From CAZAGD01 sp049699975 (lineage in GTDB: Bacteria > Desulfobacterota > SM23-61): DNA of 15,506 nt. A program made the position numbers and the translations under genes. Shown piece after piece: positions 1 through 7,828 of the stretch (position 1 is its first letter; the number at the start of each line of letters is the position of its first letter). Location of the stretch: positions 1 through 15,506 of the forward strand of contig JBNAWB010000075.1 in the NCBI GenBank assembly GCA_049699975.1, read 5' to 3'. Under the pieces are notes generated by a model, which did not search any database, was not told the DNA's origin, and saw only the letters and a program-made list of their open reading frames with translations.

Positions 1-44
1 AAAAAATTTAATTTATAACTTATTGATATTTTTTATTTTTATCC

Positions 45-130
45 TCCTCACCCTATCCCTCTCCCACAAGGGGAGAGGGGAATGAAAGAGCTTTCTCAGA
101 GCAGAGAGGGAAAAGCAGAAGATAAGGGGG
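45..130. repeat. Dispersed palindromic repeat, CCCTCTCCC family, copy 1
   Basis: An imperfect palindrome of about 86 bases lies downstream of pilS. Its core is CCCTCTCCC (57-65) facing GGGAGAGGG (71-79) across a five-base loop. The outer ends are CCTCACCCTATC at the left and GATAAGGGGG at the right, which are partly complementary. A second copy with the same core and similar ends sits at 3511-3605. The core resembles a pyrimidine/purine hairpin repeat seen between genes in many bacteria. It lies beyond the pilS stop and could act in RNA processing or transcription termination, but there is no U-run to support a classical terminator. Confidence 0.65.
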
Positions 131-148
131 TTTAATTAATTGACACAA

Positions 149-186
149 AATGACAATTTATAAACATTACTTGTCATTAAGTAATG
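149..186 (-). terminator. Two overlapping hairpins at the pilS 3' end, possible terminator
   Basis: Two perfect 8-base inverted repeats overlap. CATTACTT (165-172) pairs with AAGTAATG (179-186) across six bases and includes the pilS stop. AATGACAA (149-156) pairs with TTGTCATT (171-178) across fourteen bases. They share bases 171-178 and so cannot form fully at the same time. On the minus strand the first hairpin is followed by TTTATAAATT, a weak U-tract. The stems are AT-rich, so termination would be modest. Confidence 0.35.
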
Positions 187-1877
187 GGAAGGGTAATGCG
201 GAAGATGGTTCCTTTGTTAAGCTGGCTTTGGACGGTAATTTTACCCCCATGTCCTTCGATTATGCGGTGCACAATAGAAAGACCGAGGCCAGTTCCTTGC
301 TCTTTGGTAGTGAAAAAAGGATTGAAAATTTTATCCAGATCATTCTCCGCTATTCCCACGCCCGTGTCGCTTATTATGATTTCTACTTGACTTGGTTCTT
401 TTTGATCAGTCGAATAAATACGCCGAAGGGTTACATTGATTTCTCCGCCGTTTGGCATAGCCTGGAGAGAATTTATCAATAGATTCCAGAAAGCCTGTTT
501 TAATTGCTGTTCATCTCCCAAAAGATAGATTTCTTCTTCAAATTTAGTGAAAAAATTAATACTGGGGCGGCATTCAGGACTATTTTTAATTACTTGCAGA
601 AGGTCGTTGATTATCTTATTTAAATGCACTAAATTCTTTTGGGGCGATGACGGTCGGGCAAAAAGCAAAAAGTCAGCAATTAAAGAATCCAGTCGGCCAA
701 TTTCTCTTAAAACAATATCCATAAGCTTAGGGCTTTGCCCAGAGCCATCCATTTCTTCTTTCAGAATCTCAATTGAACCACTTATAGAAGCTAAAGGATT
801 ACGAATTTCGTGGGCCAAGCCTGCGGCCATTGTGCCAATTGCGGCCAAACGATCGGCGCGTTTTAAATCCTCTTCCATTTCTCTAATCTTTGTTAAATCC
901 TGAAAAATAAAAATAGTGCCGATTTCATTATCTTGGGAATCTTTCAAAGGAGATACGGAGAATCCCAGGGTTAAAATCGTTCTGTCTTTTCTTTGAAATT
1001 TAGTTTCCCAGCGGCCCTGCTGGACCTTTTTCCCCTCTTTGCCCAAAATAGGAGCAGGAAAATTATCTTTAAGTAAGAAGCCTGGGAAAAGATCTTCCAT
1101 TTTTCTTTGATAAACCTCTTCAAATTTAAAACCGGTAATTTCTTCGGCCATGCGATTAAAAGAAGTAATCAGGCCTTGATCATTCACGGTTATCAAACCA
1201 CTGGCGACATTTTGGACTATATGCTCATAGAGCTTTTCCAATTGGGAATAATCTGTAATTCTTTCTTTTAATTCTTCTTCTTTACGGCGGAGCTGTTCGG
1301 CGAGGTAAGCGCTTAATAAGGCAACCAGATAAAAAGCAAGCATGTTCATGGCCAGGAGATAAAAAACATAACTGCCTTTATATTCATGAGGAAGGATAAG
1401 GCGGCTCCCTGCCGGCAAAATTATCTGGTAATACTCCAAGTCTAAAAGAGCTCCATAAAGGATGGCGCTGGCTGAGGCAATAAATAATCCTCCCCGTCTA
1501 TAAAGAATGGTGCTGGCGCCGAAAATGGGCAGGAGATATACCCAGGAGAAGATGGATTCTATTCCTCCGGTGAGATAGATCAAGATAGTAACAAATAAAA
1601 CATCTCCTAAGAGCTGTCCGTAGGCAAAGGCCTTAAGGTGCTTAAGGCGAGGCAGAAGAAGAGTATAAAAAATAGTCAAAACGTAAATAATGGCAATAAG
1701 GATATAAAGGAATTGGGGGGAAAGTTGCTGAAAGAGCTGGTTTTCTTTTATTTGGATAAATGCCGTGGCCCCTAATAGAATTGTGGCCACCACGGCGCGA
1801 AAGAACATTAACCATTTTATTTTGGTGAAAAGAAATTCTTTTGGATCGCTGCGCGTTGGGGTTTTTTCACTAATCAT
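177..1877 (-). CDS. pilS: PilS-like membrane sensor histidine kinase with PAS domain
   Basis: This is a sensor kinase of the NtrB/PilS type, 566 residues. The N-terminal 195 residues hold about six membrane segments (near 24-42, 56-76, 86-102, 108-124, 130-148 and 170-192), as in PilS. A short coiled linker follows, then a PAS domain (about 215-330), then the HisKA domain with the phospho-acceptor histidine H356 in LAHEIRNPL. The ATPase domain has N-box residues N465 and N469, the G1 motif DTGVGI (504-509) and the G2 motif GTGLGL (528-533), so it looks active. It would autophosphorylate and pass the phosphate to the regulator encoded just upstream. The ATG at 1877 has no clear ribosome binding site. 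Regulator precedes kinase here, and a 200-base gap holding a palindromic repeat separates them. The name rests on architecture and on the neighbour; another NtrB-family kinase is possible. Confidence 0.85.
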   Translation of the reverse strand: MISEKTPTRSDPKEFLFTKIKWLMFFRAVVATILLGATAFIQIKENQLFQQLSPQFLYILIAIIYVLTIFYTLLLPRLKHLKAFAYGQLLGDVLFVTILIYLTGGIESIFSWVYLLPIFGASTILYRRGGLFIASASAILYGALLDLEYYQIILPAGSRLILPHEYKGSYVFYLLAMNMLAFYLVALLSAYLAEQLRRKEEELKERITDYSQLEKLYEHIVQNVASGLITVNDQGLITSFNRMAEEITGFKFEEVYQRKMEDLFPGFLLKDNFPAPILGKEGKKVQQGRWETKFQRKDRTILTLGFSVSPLKDSQDNEIGTIFIFQDLTKIREMEEDLKRADRLAAIGTMAAGLAHEIRNPLASISGSIEILKEEMDGSGQSPKLMDIVLREIGRLDSLIADFLLFARPSSPQKNLVHLNKIINDLLQVIKNSPECRPSINFFTKFEEEIYLLGDEQQLKQAFWNLLINSLQAMPNGGEINVTLRRIYSTDQKEPSQVEIIISDTGVGIAENDLDKIFNPFFTTKEQGTGLGLSIVHRIIEGHGGKITVQSQLNKGTIFRITLPIT

Positions 1878-1923
1878 GTATTTATTGGTTTAATAATTCC
1901 CTTTCCCTCTTTAGAGACTGTGT

Positions 1924-2034
1924 CGTAATCCCTTTGTCGTCCTGGTGAGCAAGCAAGGGGAGCACAGCTATCTTTTTATTTGCAAATATTACAAGATCGC
2001 CACGGTTGCTGCGCTCCCTCGCGATGACATTACG
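1924..2034. repeat. Palindromic repeat of the GTCATCGCGAGG type between pilR and pilS
   Basis: About 110 bases form a large imperfect palindrome centred on ATTTGCAAAT (1978-1987). Read on the minus strand, the right arm starts CGTAATGTCATCGCGAGG and continues through GGGAGCGCAGC. The left arm, read on the plus strand, starts CGTAAT and continues with GTCGTC, GGGGAGCACAGC and TATC before the centre. This matches the form of dispersed repeats found in many uncultured and deltaproteobacterial genomes that begin GTCATTGCGAGG. Translated, it gives the familiar false-protein string VIARERSNRGDLV, so the 71-codon reading frame across it is not a gene. Confidence 0.75.
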
Positions 2035-2077
2035 CCATAGCCTTTTTAGAAAAGTGAAAAAAGAGGGCGTGAAAGTG

Positions 2078-3457
2078 TTAAGGTTCTTTGGCTTCATCTA
2101 TATACTTGCGCAAGTTGTATTTTTGAATCTTCCAACGCAAAGAACGAAAACTTAAATTCAAAAGCTCGGCAGCTTTTTTGATAACGCCATTGCTCTTTTC
2201 CAGCGCTTGCAGAATAAGGTCCTTTTCCAACTCGCTTAATTCTTTTTCCAAATCCATACCCTTATCAGTTAACTGAAGGGAATTAAGCTTGGGTGCTTTA
2301 TTTTCCTTTTTATGTTCGGAGAGGACTAAACTTTCTGGCAAGATAATATTTGAGTTTTCAAGAGCTACGCTTCGTTCAATGATATTTTCTAATTCGCGCA
2401 CGTTTCCAGGGAAACTATAATTCATGAGCACGTCCAGGGCATAAGCAGAAATAGAACGTACATCTTTTCCCAATTCGCGCGAATATTTTTCTAAGAAGTA
2501 CTGAGCTAAAAGAGGGATATCTTCTTTTCTTTCTCGTAAAGGAGGAAGGTGAATATGGACGACGTTAAGTCTATAATAAAGATCTTCCCGGAATCTGCCC
2601 TGAATTACTTCTTGTTCTAAATCTTTATTAGTGGCGGAGATGATGCGCACATCTACAGAAACCGTATTCGTATCTCCTATGGGTATAAATTCCTTTTCTT
2701 GGATTACCCGCAGAAGCTTCACTTGGAGGAATGGAGAAAGATCCCCAATTTCATCTAAAAAAACTGTTCCGCCATGGGCGATTTCAAAAAGTCCTTTTTT
2801 ATTGGTAATTGCCCCAGTGAAAGCCCCTTTAACATGACCAAAAAGCTCACTCTCCATAATGCTTTCGGGAATGGCGCTGCAGTTGATGGTGACAAAGGGT
2901 TTGTCCTGGCGAGGACTTATCTTATGGATGGCTTTAGCCACAAGTTCTTTACCCGTACCGCTCTCTCCAGATATAAGGACATTGGTTTTGGTAGCTCCCA
3001 CCTGTTTAATGAGATTAAAAATTTTGAGCATCTGGGGACTATGGCTAACTAAGTCATAAAAAATTCCCGAGGGGGATTCCTCCTTGGTTTTCTCTGCGAG
3101 GCGCGATAAAGCATTGCGGATCACAGATTTAATTTCTTTTAATTTGAATGGCTTGGTCAGGTAATCATACGCGCCGGCTTTCATGGCTGTAATGGCATCT
3201 TCAGGGGAAGCATAAGCGGTGATCATAACCACCGTGGTGTGCGGCTTAAGGTCTTTAACCTTCTTTAATAATTCTAAGCCATCCATCTTGGGCATTTTAA
3301 TATCAGCTACCAGCAGATCGAAAGAGTCGGATTTAAATAGAGAAAAAGCTTTTTCTCCGTCTTCTGCGCATGATACTTCATGCCCTTCTTTTTCCAGGAG
3401 AATTTTCAAGAACTCCCGCATGCTCAATTCGTCATCTACTACTAAGATCTTAGCCAT
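2078..3457 (-). CDS. pilR: PilR-like sigma-54-dependent response regulator
   Basis: This is an NtrC-family activator, 459 residues, a normal length for the family. The receiver domain (1-118) has acidic D8 and D9, the phosphorylation site D52, T80 and K102. The AAA+ domain has Walker A GESGTGKE (164-171), the intact GAFTGA loop (211-216) that contacts sigma-54, and Walker B TVFLDEIG (231-238). The last 40 residues form a Fis-type helix-turn-helix (KKAAELLNLSFRSLRWKI). It should bind enhancer DNA and drive open-complex formation by sigma-54 RNA polymerase once its partner kinase phosphorylates it. The ATG at 3457 follows AAGG at close spacing, and a good promoter lies just upstream. PilR is inferred from pairing with a six-segment PilS-like kinase. 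No pilus gene is in the window, so the regulon is unknown. Confidence 0.87.
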   Translation of the reverse strand: MAKILVVDDELSMREFLKILLEKEGHEVSCAEDGEKAFSLFKSDSFDLLVADIKMPKMDGLELLKKVKDLKPHTTVVMITAYASPEDAITAMKAGAYDYLTKPFKLKEIKSVIRNALSRLAEKTKEESPSGIFYDLVSHSPQMLKIFNLIKQVGATKTNVLISGESGTGKELVAKAIHKISPRQDKPFVTINCSAIPESIMESELFGHVKGAFTGAITNKKGLFEIAHGGTVFLDEIGDLSPFLQVKLLRVIQEKEFIPIGDTNTVSVDVRIISATNKDLEQEVIQGRFREDLYYRLNVVHIHLPPLRERKEDIPLLAQYFLEKYSRELGKDVRSISAYALDVLMNYSFPGNVRELENIIERSVALENSNIILPESLVLSEHKKENKAPKLNSLQLTDKGMDLEKELSELEKDLILQALEKSNGVIKKAAELLNLSFRSLRWKIQKYNLRKYIDEAKEP

Positions 3458-3479
3458 TTTGCCTTGAAGGTAATTTTTA

Positions 3480-3509
3480 ATTAAAACTTGTTCATCTCCA
3501 AAATTTCAA
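3480..3509 (-). promoter_or_regulatory. Putative sigma-70-type promoter of pilR
   Basis: On the minus strand TTGAAA (3504-3509) and TTTAAT (3480-3485) are separated by 18 bases. Each matches five of six consensus positions. A transcript would start near 3473, about 15 bases before the ATG at 3457. The promoter abuts the edge of the repeat at 3511-3605, so pilR is probably transcribed separately from greA. Confidence 0.5.
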
Positions 3510-3510
3510 C

Positions 3511-3605
3511 GCCCCCTCATCCCCGCCTTCTTCCCAAACCCTCTCCTCCCCCCATGCGTGGGGAGAGGGTTAGGTCGGAATCGACTCGTACCGAAGGTAA
3601 GGGGT
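3511..3605. repeat. Dispersed palindromic repeat, CCCTCTCCC family, copy 2
   Basis: A palindrome of about 95 bases fills the gap between greA and pilR. AACCCTCTCC (3537-3546) pairs perfectly with GGAGAGGGTT (3562-3571). The loop contains a smaller run of C facing a run of G. The outer ends CCCCTCATCCCC and GGTAAGGGG are partly complementary. It is the same family as the element at 45-130. Confidence 0.7.
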
Positions 3606-3621
3606 TAAGAACAGCAGAAGT

Positions 3622-3650
3622 CATTTATTTAATGTTCTCATTAATAAATG
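3622..3650 (-). other. AT-rich hairpin downstream of greA
   Basis: CATTTATTTAATG (3622-3634) pairs with CATTAATAAATG (3639-3650) across a four-base loop, with one bulged base. It begins 13 bases after the greA stop on the minus strand. No U-run follows, so it is a weak terminator at best, but it could protect the 3' end of the greA transcript. Confidence 0.35.
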
Positions 3651-3663
3651 AAGTATTACCCTT

Positions 3664-4137
3664 TTATTCAGCACTTATCTCGAGAATTTCAAATTCTTTC
3701 TTTCCGGAAGGTACCACCACGGTCACTACGTCGCCCACCTGCTTGCCGATGAGGGCTTTGGCTACGGGGGAATTAATGGAAATTCGTCCATTTTTAATAT
3801 CGGCTTCATCTGCGCCTACAATTTTGTAACGTACTTGCTTATCCGATTCTAAATCCCCCAAGAGGACCGTACAGCCAAAAACCACCTTTTCGGTATTTAT
3901 ATCTTTGGGATCTATTATTTGGGCCCGGGCCAGTTTATCATCAAGTTCCTTTATCTTACTCTCGATATAATCACGCCTTTCTTTGGCCACTCGATAATCA
4001 GCATTGTCCGTTATGTCACCGAGCGCTGCTGCTTCATTAAGAGCCTGCAAGACTTGGGGCCTCTCCACTTTTTTCAGCCGGTCAAGTTCTTCTTGGAGTT
4101 TCATATAACCTTCTTTAGTCATAGGAATCTTCTGCAA
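3664..4137 (-). CDS. greA: Transcription elongation factor GreA
   Basis: GreA enters the secondary channel of backtracked RNA polymerase and stimulates cleavage of the nascent RNA. The protein has 157 residues, the usual length. The N-terminal coiled coil begins with the family pattern KIPMTKEGY and carries the acidic tip GDITDNADY with D41 and D44; E. coli has Glu at the second position, a conservative change. The C-terminal FKBP-like domain includes NSPVAKALIG and the closing segment FEILEI. Translation starts at a TTG, supported by GGAGG eight bases upstream. Bases 4138-4288 upstream hold a possible pyrC terminator but no convincing promoter; TTTACC-16-TAGTAA is the best weak candidate. 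Confidence 0.95.
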   Translation of the reverse strand: MQKIPMTKEGYMKLQEELDRLKKVERPQVLQALNEAAALGDITDNADYRVAKERRDYIESKIKELDDKLARAQIIDPKDINTEKVVFGCTVLLGDLESDKQVRYKIVGADEADIKNGRISINSPVAKALIGKQVGDVVTVVVPSGKKEFEILEISAE

Positions 4138-4237
4138 ATTGCCTTCCTCCTTTTTAAAATTTCGGTAAATTTTTTATTAATTTTTAATCAAAAATGGGAT
4201 ATATCTCCTTTACTATGCCTTTTCCCTTTTTGGTAAA

Positions 4238-4297
4238 GAAGAAAAAATAAGAAGATTAATAATAAATGGATATGTTTTTTATAAGGGATTAATCTTC
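4238..4297 (-). terminator. Possible AT-rich terminator at the pyrC 3' end
   Basis: A perfect 10-base inverted repeat, GAAGATTAAT (4251-4260) and ATTAATCTTC (4288-4297), spans the pyrC stop codon with a 27-base loop. On the minus strand it is followed by TTATTTTTTCTTC, a good U-tract. The large loop and AU-rich stem make it weaker than a classical terminator. Confidence 0.4.
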
Positions 4298-5575
4298 AAA
4301 ATAAACAATTTTGCCGGAAACAATCGTCATGATGGCTTTTCCCTTCAGCTTCCAGCCTTGGAAAGGAGAATTGCGGCTCTTTGATTTAAATTTATTAACG
4401 TCAACAGTAAATTCACAATTTAAGTCGATTAAGGTAAGGTCGGCAGAAGCACCCACCTCCAATTTTCCGCCGGGAAGATTGAGGATGCGCGCAGGCTGGT
4501 AAGTGAGCTTTTCCAATGCTTTTATTAAGGAAAGATGTCCTTGGTGAACGAGTCTTAAGGTTAAAGGCAAAGCCGTTTCTAATCCTATAATTCCATTCGC
4601 CGCATAATCAAACTCCACATCTTTTTCCACTGGGCTTTGAGGAGCATGGTCCGTAGCAATGGCATCGAGTGTGCCATCTTGCAACCCAGCAATAATGGCG
4701 GCTACATCAGCGGCTGTTCTAAGGGGTGGGTTCATTTTAGTGTTGGTATCGTAAGTGCGGACTGCTTCATCAGTCAAGGAAAAGTAATGGGGGGCGGTTT
4801 CAGCCGTTACCTTCACCCCTCTCTGTTTAGCCTCCCGAATAACCTGCACTGATTCAGCGGTGCTCACGTGGGCGATATGCAGAGGAGCGCCGGTCAACTC
4901 AGCTAAAATTATATCTCTTTGCACCATGATTACTTCAGCCGCTTTGGGTATGCCGCGCAGGCCCAAGATGGTGGACATATAGCCTTCATTCATCACTCCC
5001 TGGCCACGAAGATTTAAATCCTCACAGTGGGAAATAACGGGCAACCCTAAGCCGGCAGCATACTCAAGGGCTCGCCGAAAAAGGTAAGAATTCATCACCG
5101 GTTGGCCATCATCAGAGACGGCGACTATGCCAGCTTCATGCATATCACCTATTTCGGCCAAGGATTCTCCTTTTAGACCTTTAGTTACAGCGCCAACTGG
5201 ATATACATTTACTAAGGCCTTATCGCGGGCCTGGCGCAGAATATATTCAGTTACGGCCCGGCAGTCATTAACGGGTAAGGTATTAGCCATACATACTAAG
5301 GAAGTATATCCGCCCGCTGCCGCAGCCCGAGAACCTGTGGCAATTGTTTCTTTGTATTCATGTCCCGGCTCCCGGAGATGACAATGCATATCAATTAAAC
5401 CCGGCACCAGGATTTTACCCTGACAATTTATTACTTTTCCTGTAGCCCCCACTTTAGCTTCTGGAAGGCCCAAGGTAATTTCCTTGATTTTTCCTTCTTC
5501 TACGAAAACGTCGGCCTGCGCATCAAGCCCACTGGCCGGATCGATGACTCGGGCAGCTTTAAATAGTAAATTCAT
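4289..5575 (-). CDS. pyrC: Dihydroorotase, class I
   Basis: This enzyme cyclises carbamoyl-aspartate to dihydroorotate, the third step of pyrimidine synthesis. From the ATG at 5575 it has 428 residues. The metal site is complete: H64 and H66 in DMHCHLREPG, the aspartate near D155 in AVSDDG, H183 in ISHCED, H236 in HIAHVST and D309 in ATDHAP. I chose this ATG because GAGGAG stands at good spacing before it and the protein then begins MNLLFKAARVIDP, as the family does. A TTG twelve codons earlier would run into pyrB and has less support. The gap to the pyrB stop is 19 bases, which fits translation of both from one transcript; in some bacteria the two enzymes also form a complex. Confidence 0.95.
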   Translation of the reverse strand: MNLLFKAARVIDPASGLDAQADVFVEEGKIKEITLGLPEAKVGATGKVINCQGKILVPGLIDMHCHLREPGHEYKETIATGSRAAAAGGYTSLVCMANTLPVNDCRAVTEYILRQARDKALVNVYPVGAVTKGLKGESLAEIGDMHEAGIVAVSDDGQPVMNSYLFRRALEYAAGLGLPVISHCEDLNLRGQGVMNEGYMSTILGLRGIPKAAEVIMVQRDIILAELTGAPLHIAHVSTAESVQVIREAKQRGVKVTAETAPHYFSLTDEAVRTYDTNTKMNPPLRTAADVAAIIAGLQDGTLDAIATDHAPQSPVEKDVEFDYAANGIIGLETALPLTLRLVHQGHLSLIKALEKLTYQPARILNLPGGKLEVGASADLTLIDLNCEFTVDVNKFKSKSRNSPFQGWKLKGKAIMTIVSGKIVYFED

Positions 5576-5594
5576 TTTTGACTCCTCATTTATT

Positions 5595-6572
5595 TCATTC
5601 TGGGCCGCCAACCAAAAGATACAGAAGAGCCATGCGTATAGCCACGCCGTTGGTAACCTGGTCTAAGATTACAGAAAAAGGTCCATCAGCTACCTCTGGA
5701 GAAATTTCCACGCCCCGATTTATAGGGCCAGGATGCATAATAAGGACACCTGGCTTGGTCTCTTTCATCAGCTCCATGTTTAAACCAAATAGTCTGGAAT
5801 ATTCCCTGAGGGTGGGGAAAAAGCCTCCTTCCTGGCGCTCCAATTGCAGACGAAGCATCATGATTACGTCTGCTTCTGGAATTATTTCCTTTAAGGTCTT
5901 ATGCCAGCGCACGCCCAACTTCTCTATTTCCGGTGGCCGCATCGTTTGCGGCCCAGTTAAGTGCACTTCTGCTCCCATCTTGGAAAAGCCAAAGATATTC
6001 GAGCGGGCAACCCGGCTATGTAAAATGTCGCCCGCGATTACAATCTTTATGCCTGCCAGGTGGCCTAACTTTTCTCGCACCGTGAATAGATCGAGTAGAG
6101 CTTGCGTAGGATGTTCATGGGCTCCATCTCCGGCATTTATAATCGGGACGCGCATAAGCCGGGCCAAAAGGTGCGGAGCTCCGGAGGCAGAATGGCGGAT
6201 GACAATGCAGTCCGGATTCATAGCTTCCAGGTTTTTAGCCGTATCAATTAGCGTTTCTCCCTTGACTACACTGCTCGTGGAGGTAGAGATATTTATGGCA
6301 TCAGCGCTCAGCCGCTTAGCAGCAATTTCAAAAGAAGTGCGCGTCCGGGTACTCGGCTCAAAAAAGAGATTGATTACTGTTTTTCCTCTTAGGGTGGGCA
6401 CTTTTTTAATTTCGCGGCTGGAAACCTCTTTAAAAGATTCAGCGGTATTTAAGATAAGTTCTATTTCGGAAGGCTCAAGCTCGGCAATACCCAATAAGTC
6501 TTTTCTCTTCCATTTTATTTTGGGCTGATTTGGTGTCTGGCTTAAGTTGTTAGTTTCTTGGGGAGCATTCAT
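5595..6572 (-). CDS. pyrB: Aspartate carbamoyltransferase catalytic subunit
   Basis: It condenses carbamoyl phosphate with aspartate, the committed step of pyrimidine synthesis. The protein has 325 residues. Visible motifs are the carbamoyl-phosphate loop FEPSTRTR (71-78), SVVKGETL with K104, HPTQAL (154-159), RLQLERQ and HPGPINRG near the C-terminus. The N-terminus is about 18 residues longer than usual and polar. The ATG at 6572 has AGAGG at good spacing. No pyrI regulatory subunit gene is present, so this is probably a trimeric enzyme, alone or bound to PyrC. It lies 46 bases after pyrR. Confidence 0.96.
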   Translation of the reverse strand: MNAPQETNNLSQTPNQPKIKWKRKDLLGIAELEPSEIELILNTAESFKEVSSREIKKVPTLRGKTVINLFFEPSTRTRTSFEIAAKRLSADAINISTSTSSVVKGETLIDTAKNLEAMNPDCIVIRHSASGAPHLLARLMRVPIINAGDGAHEHPTQALLDLFTVREKLGHLAGIKIVIAGDILHSRVARSNIFGFSKMGAEVHLTGPQTMRPPEIEKLGVRWHKTLKEIIPEADVIMMLRLQLERQEGGFFPTLREYSRLFGLNMELMKETKPGVLIMHPGPINRGVEISPEVADGPFSVILDQVTNGVAIRMALLYLLVGGPE

Positions 6573-6618
6573 TTTAATCCTCTTGAATAAAATTTAAAGG
6601 TGATAAATTATTATTGGC

Positions 6619-7167
6619 CTAAGATACTCTTACGCGAACAACGGCCCGGTCTTCTGCCCCGGCTTCTCGAAAATAAACTTGCACATCTTCTTCGGGCAAA
6701 GTAGTAACTTTTTTGCCCACATAGTCAGCTTGAATAGGAAGCTCTCTATGGCCGCGATCTATGAGCACTGCCAGTTGGATAAATTTGGGCCGGCCAAAAT
6801 CAATCAAAGCATCCATCGCTGCCCGCACGGTACGTCCCGTATAAAGGACATCATCGATGAGGATTACCTTCTTATCTTTAAGCGGGAAAGGAATCTCCGT
6901 TTTGCCCACTAAGGGACGGGGCAGACCAGTGGCAAAATCATCGCGATAGAGAGTGATATCAATAATGCCCAAAGGGACCTGGGCCTTTTCAATGGCGGCA
7001 ATTTTAGCACGCATCCTTTCCGCCAAATAAACACCTCCCGTACGGATGCCGATAAGCACCAGGTCTTTTATTCCTTTATTTCTTTCGAGGATTTCGTGCG
7101 TCAGGCGTAATAAAGTACGTTCTATTTCTTCTTTATCCATGATGACTTCTTTTTCAATGAGCTTCAT
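6619..7167 (-). CDS. pyrR: PyrR pyrimidine operon attenuator / uracil phosphoribosyltransferase
   Basis: PyrR binds pyr mRNA when UMP is high and favours termination; it can also make UMP from uracil and PRPP. From the ATG at 7167 it has 182 residues. It shows IGIRTGGVYLAER near residue 39, the PRPP-binding motif VILIDDVLYTGRT (101-113) and the family signature IDRGHRELPI (137-146). The ATG is preceded by GGGGGG at three to four bases; an upstream TTG at 7206 would overlap lepB and is less likely. The lepB stop lies only 8 bases upstream and pyrB 46 bases downstream. Neither gap has room for the leader hairpins that PyrR usually controls, so the target, if any, is elsewhere or differs in form. 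Confidence 0.93.
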   Translation of the reverse strand: MKLIEKEVIMDKEEIERTLLRLTHEILERNKGIKDLVLIGIRTGGVYLAERMRAKIAAIEKAQVPLGIIDITLYRDDFATGLPRPLVGKTEIPFPLKDKKVILIDDVLYTGRTVRAAMDALIDFGRPKFIQLAVLIDRGHRELPIQADYVGKKVTTLPEEDVQVYFREAGAEDRAVVRVRVS

Positions 7168-7175
7168 TTTCCCCC

Positions 7176-7814
7176 CTACTGAATGAGCTTGCCAATCCGG
7201 TTCCAACGGACAGAGGTTTCTTGACTATTCCAGGACCAGTAGATAATAAACGCCTTACCCCGCAAGTCTTCGATAGGCACGAAGCCCCAAAATCGGCTAT
7301 CCAGACTTCGATCCCGATTATCTCCTAAGACGAATAAGCATCCTTTGGGAACTGTTACCGGACCAAAATTATCCCGTTTCTGCACCTCTTGGGGAAAAAC
7401 CGTATCGTCTTTATAGACAGCATGCGGATCAGGAACTTCGACGCCATTAATAATTAACTTTTTATTAACTATTTGTACTGTATCTCCTTCAACGGCTACT
7501 ACTCTTTTGATGAAATCTTTACTGGGGTCTAAGGGGTAAATGAAAACGACCACATCACCCCGTTTAGGTTTCTCTAAAGGAAAGAGGCGGATGGAAGTAA
7601 AAGGAATTTTAATGCCATAAATGAATTTATTTACTAAGATGTGGTCGCCAATTTCCAATGTAGGCTCCATTGACCCAGATGGAATCTTAAAGGCCTGCAC
7701 TACAAACGTACGAATTAGGAGAGCCAGAACTAAAGCAATAATAATTGCTTCGGCGTATTCTCGAAAAGTAGATTTCTTTTTTATATTTGCTTCTGTTGCT
7801 TTAACTTTCACCAT
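7176..7814 (-). CDS. lepB: Signal peptidase I
   Basis: This membrane enzyme removes signal peptides from exported proteins. It has 212 residues with one clear N-terminal membrane segment (about 21-39), as in short LepB forms. The catalytic serine is S48 in PSGSMEPTL and the general-base lysine is K103 in FIKRVVAVEGD; the GDNRDRSLDSRFWG box is complete. The ATG at 7814 lies only one base after GGAGG, which is tight; the next codon, GTG at 7811, has a better spacing of four and may be used. It sits 14 bases after the epimerase and 8 bases before pyrR, so it is probably cotranscribed with both. Confidence 0.95.
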   Translation of the reverse strand: MVKVKATEANIKKKSTFREYAEAIIIALVLALLIRTFVVQAFKIPSGSMEPTLEIGDHILVNKFIYGIKIPFTSIRLFPLEKPKRGDVVVFIYPLDPSKDFIKRVVAVEGDTVQIVNKKLIINGVEVPDPHAVYKDDTVFPQEVQKRDNFGPVTVPKGCLFVLGDNRDRSLDSRFWGFVPIEDLRGKAFIIYWSWNSQETSVRWNRIGKLIQ

Positions 7815-7828
7815 TCCTCCTAAAAACT

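Noticed and set aside
150..482. A 110-codon plus-strand frame near the left edge
   Set aside because: It lies opposite the pilS ATPase domain, which is strongly conserved; the frame shows no family features and no ribosome binding site.
1882..2097. A 71-codon reading frame between pilS and pilR on the minus strand
   Set aside because: It runs through a large palindromic repeat, overlaps the pilR end, and its translation (VIARERSNRGDLV) is the typical false product of such repeats.
4289..5611. pyrC beginning at TTG 5611
   Set aside because: It would overlap pyrB and add twelve residues not typical of the family; the ATG at 5575 has a good ribosome binding site.
5578..6528. A 316-codon plus-strand frame opposite pyrB
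   Set aside because: pyrB on the minus strand has all its catalytic motifs. The plus-strand product is basic and serine-rich, as expected for an antisense shadow.
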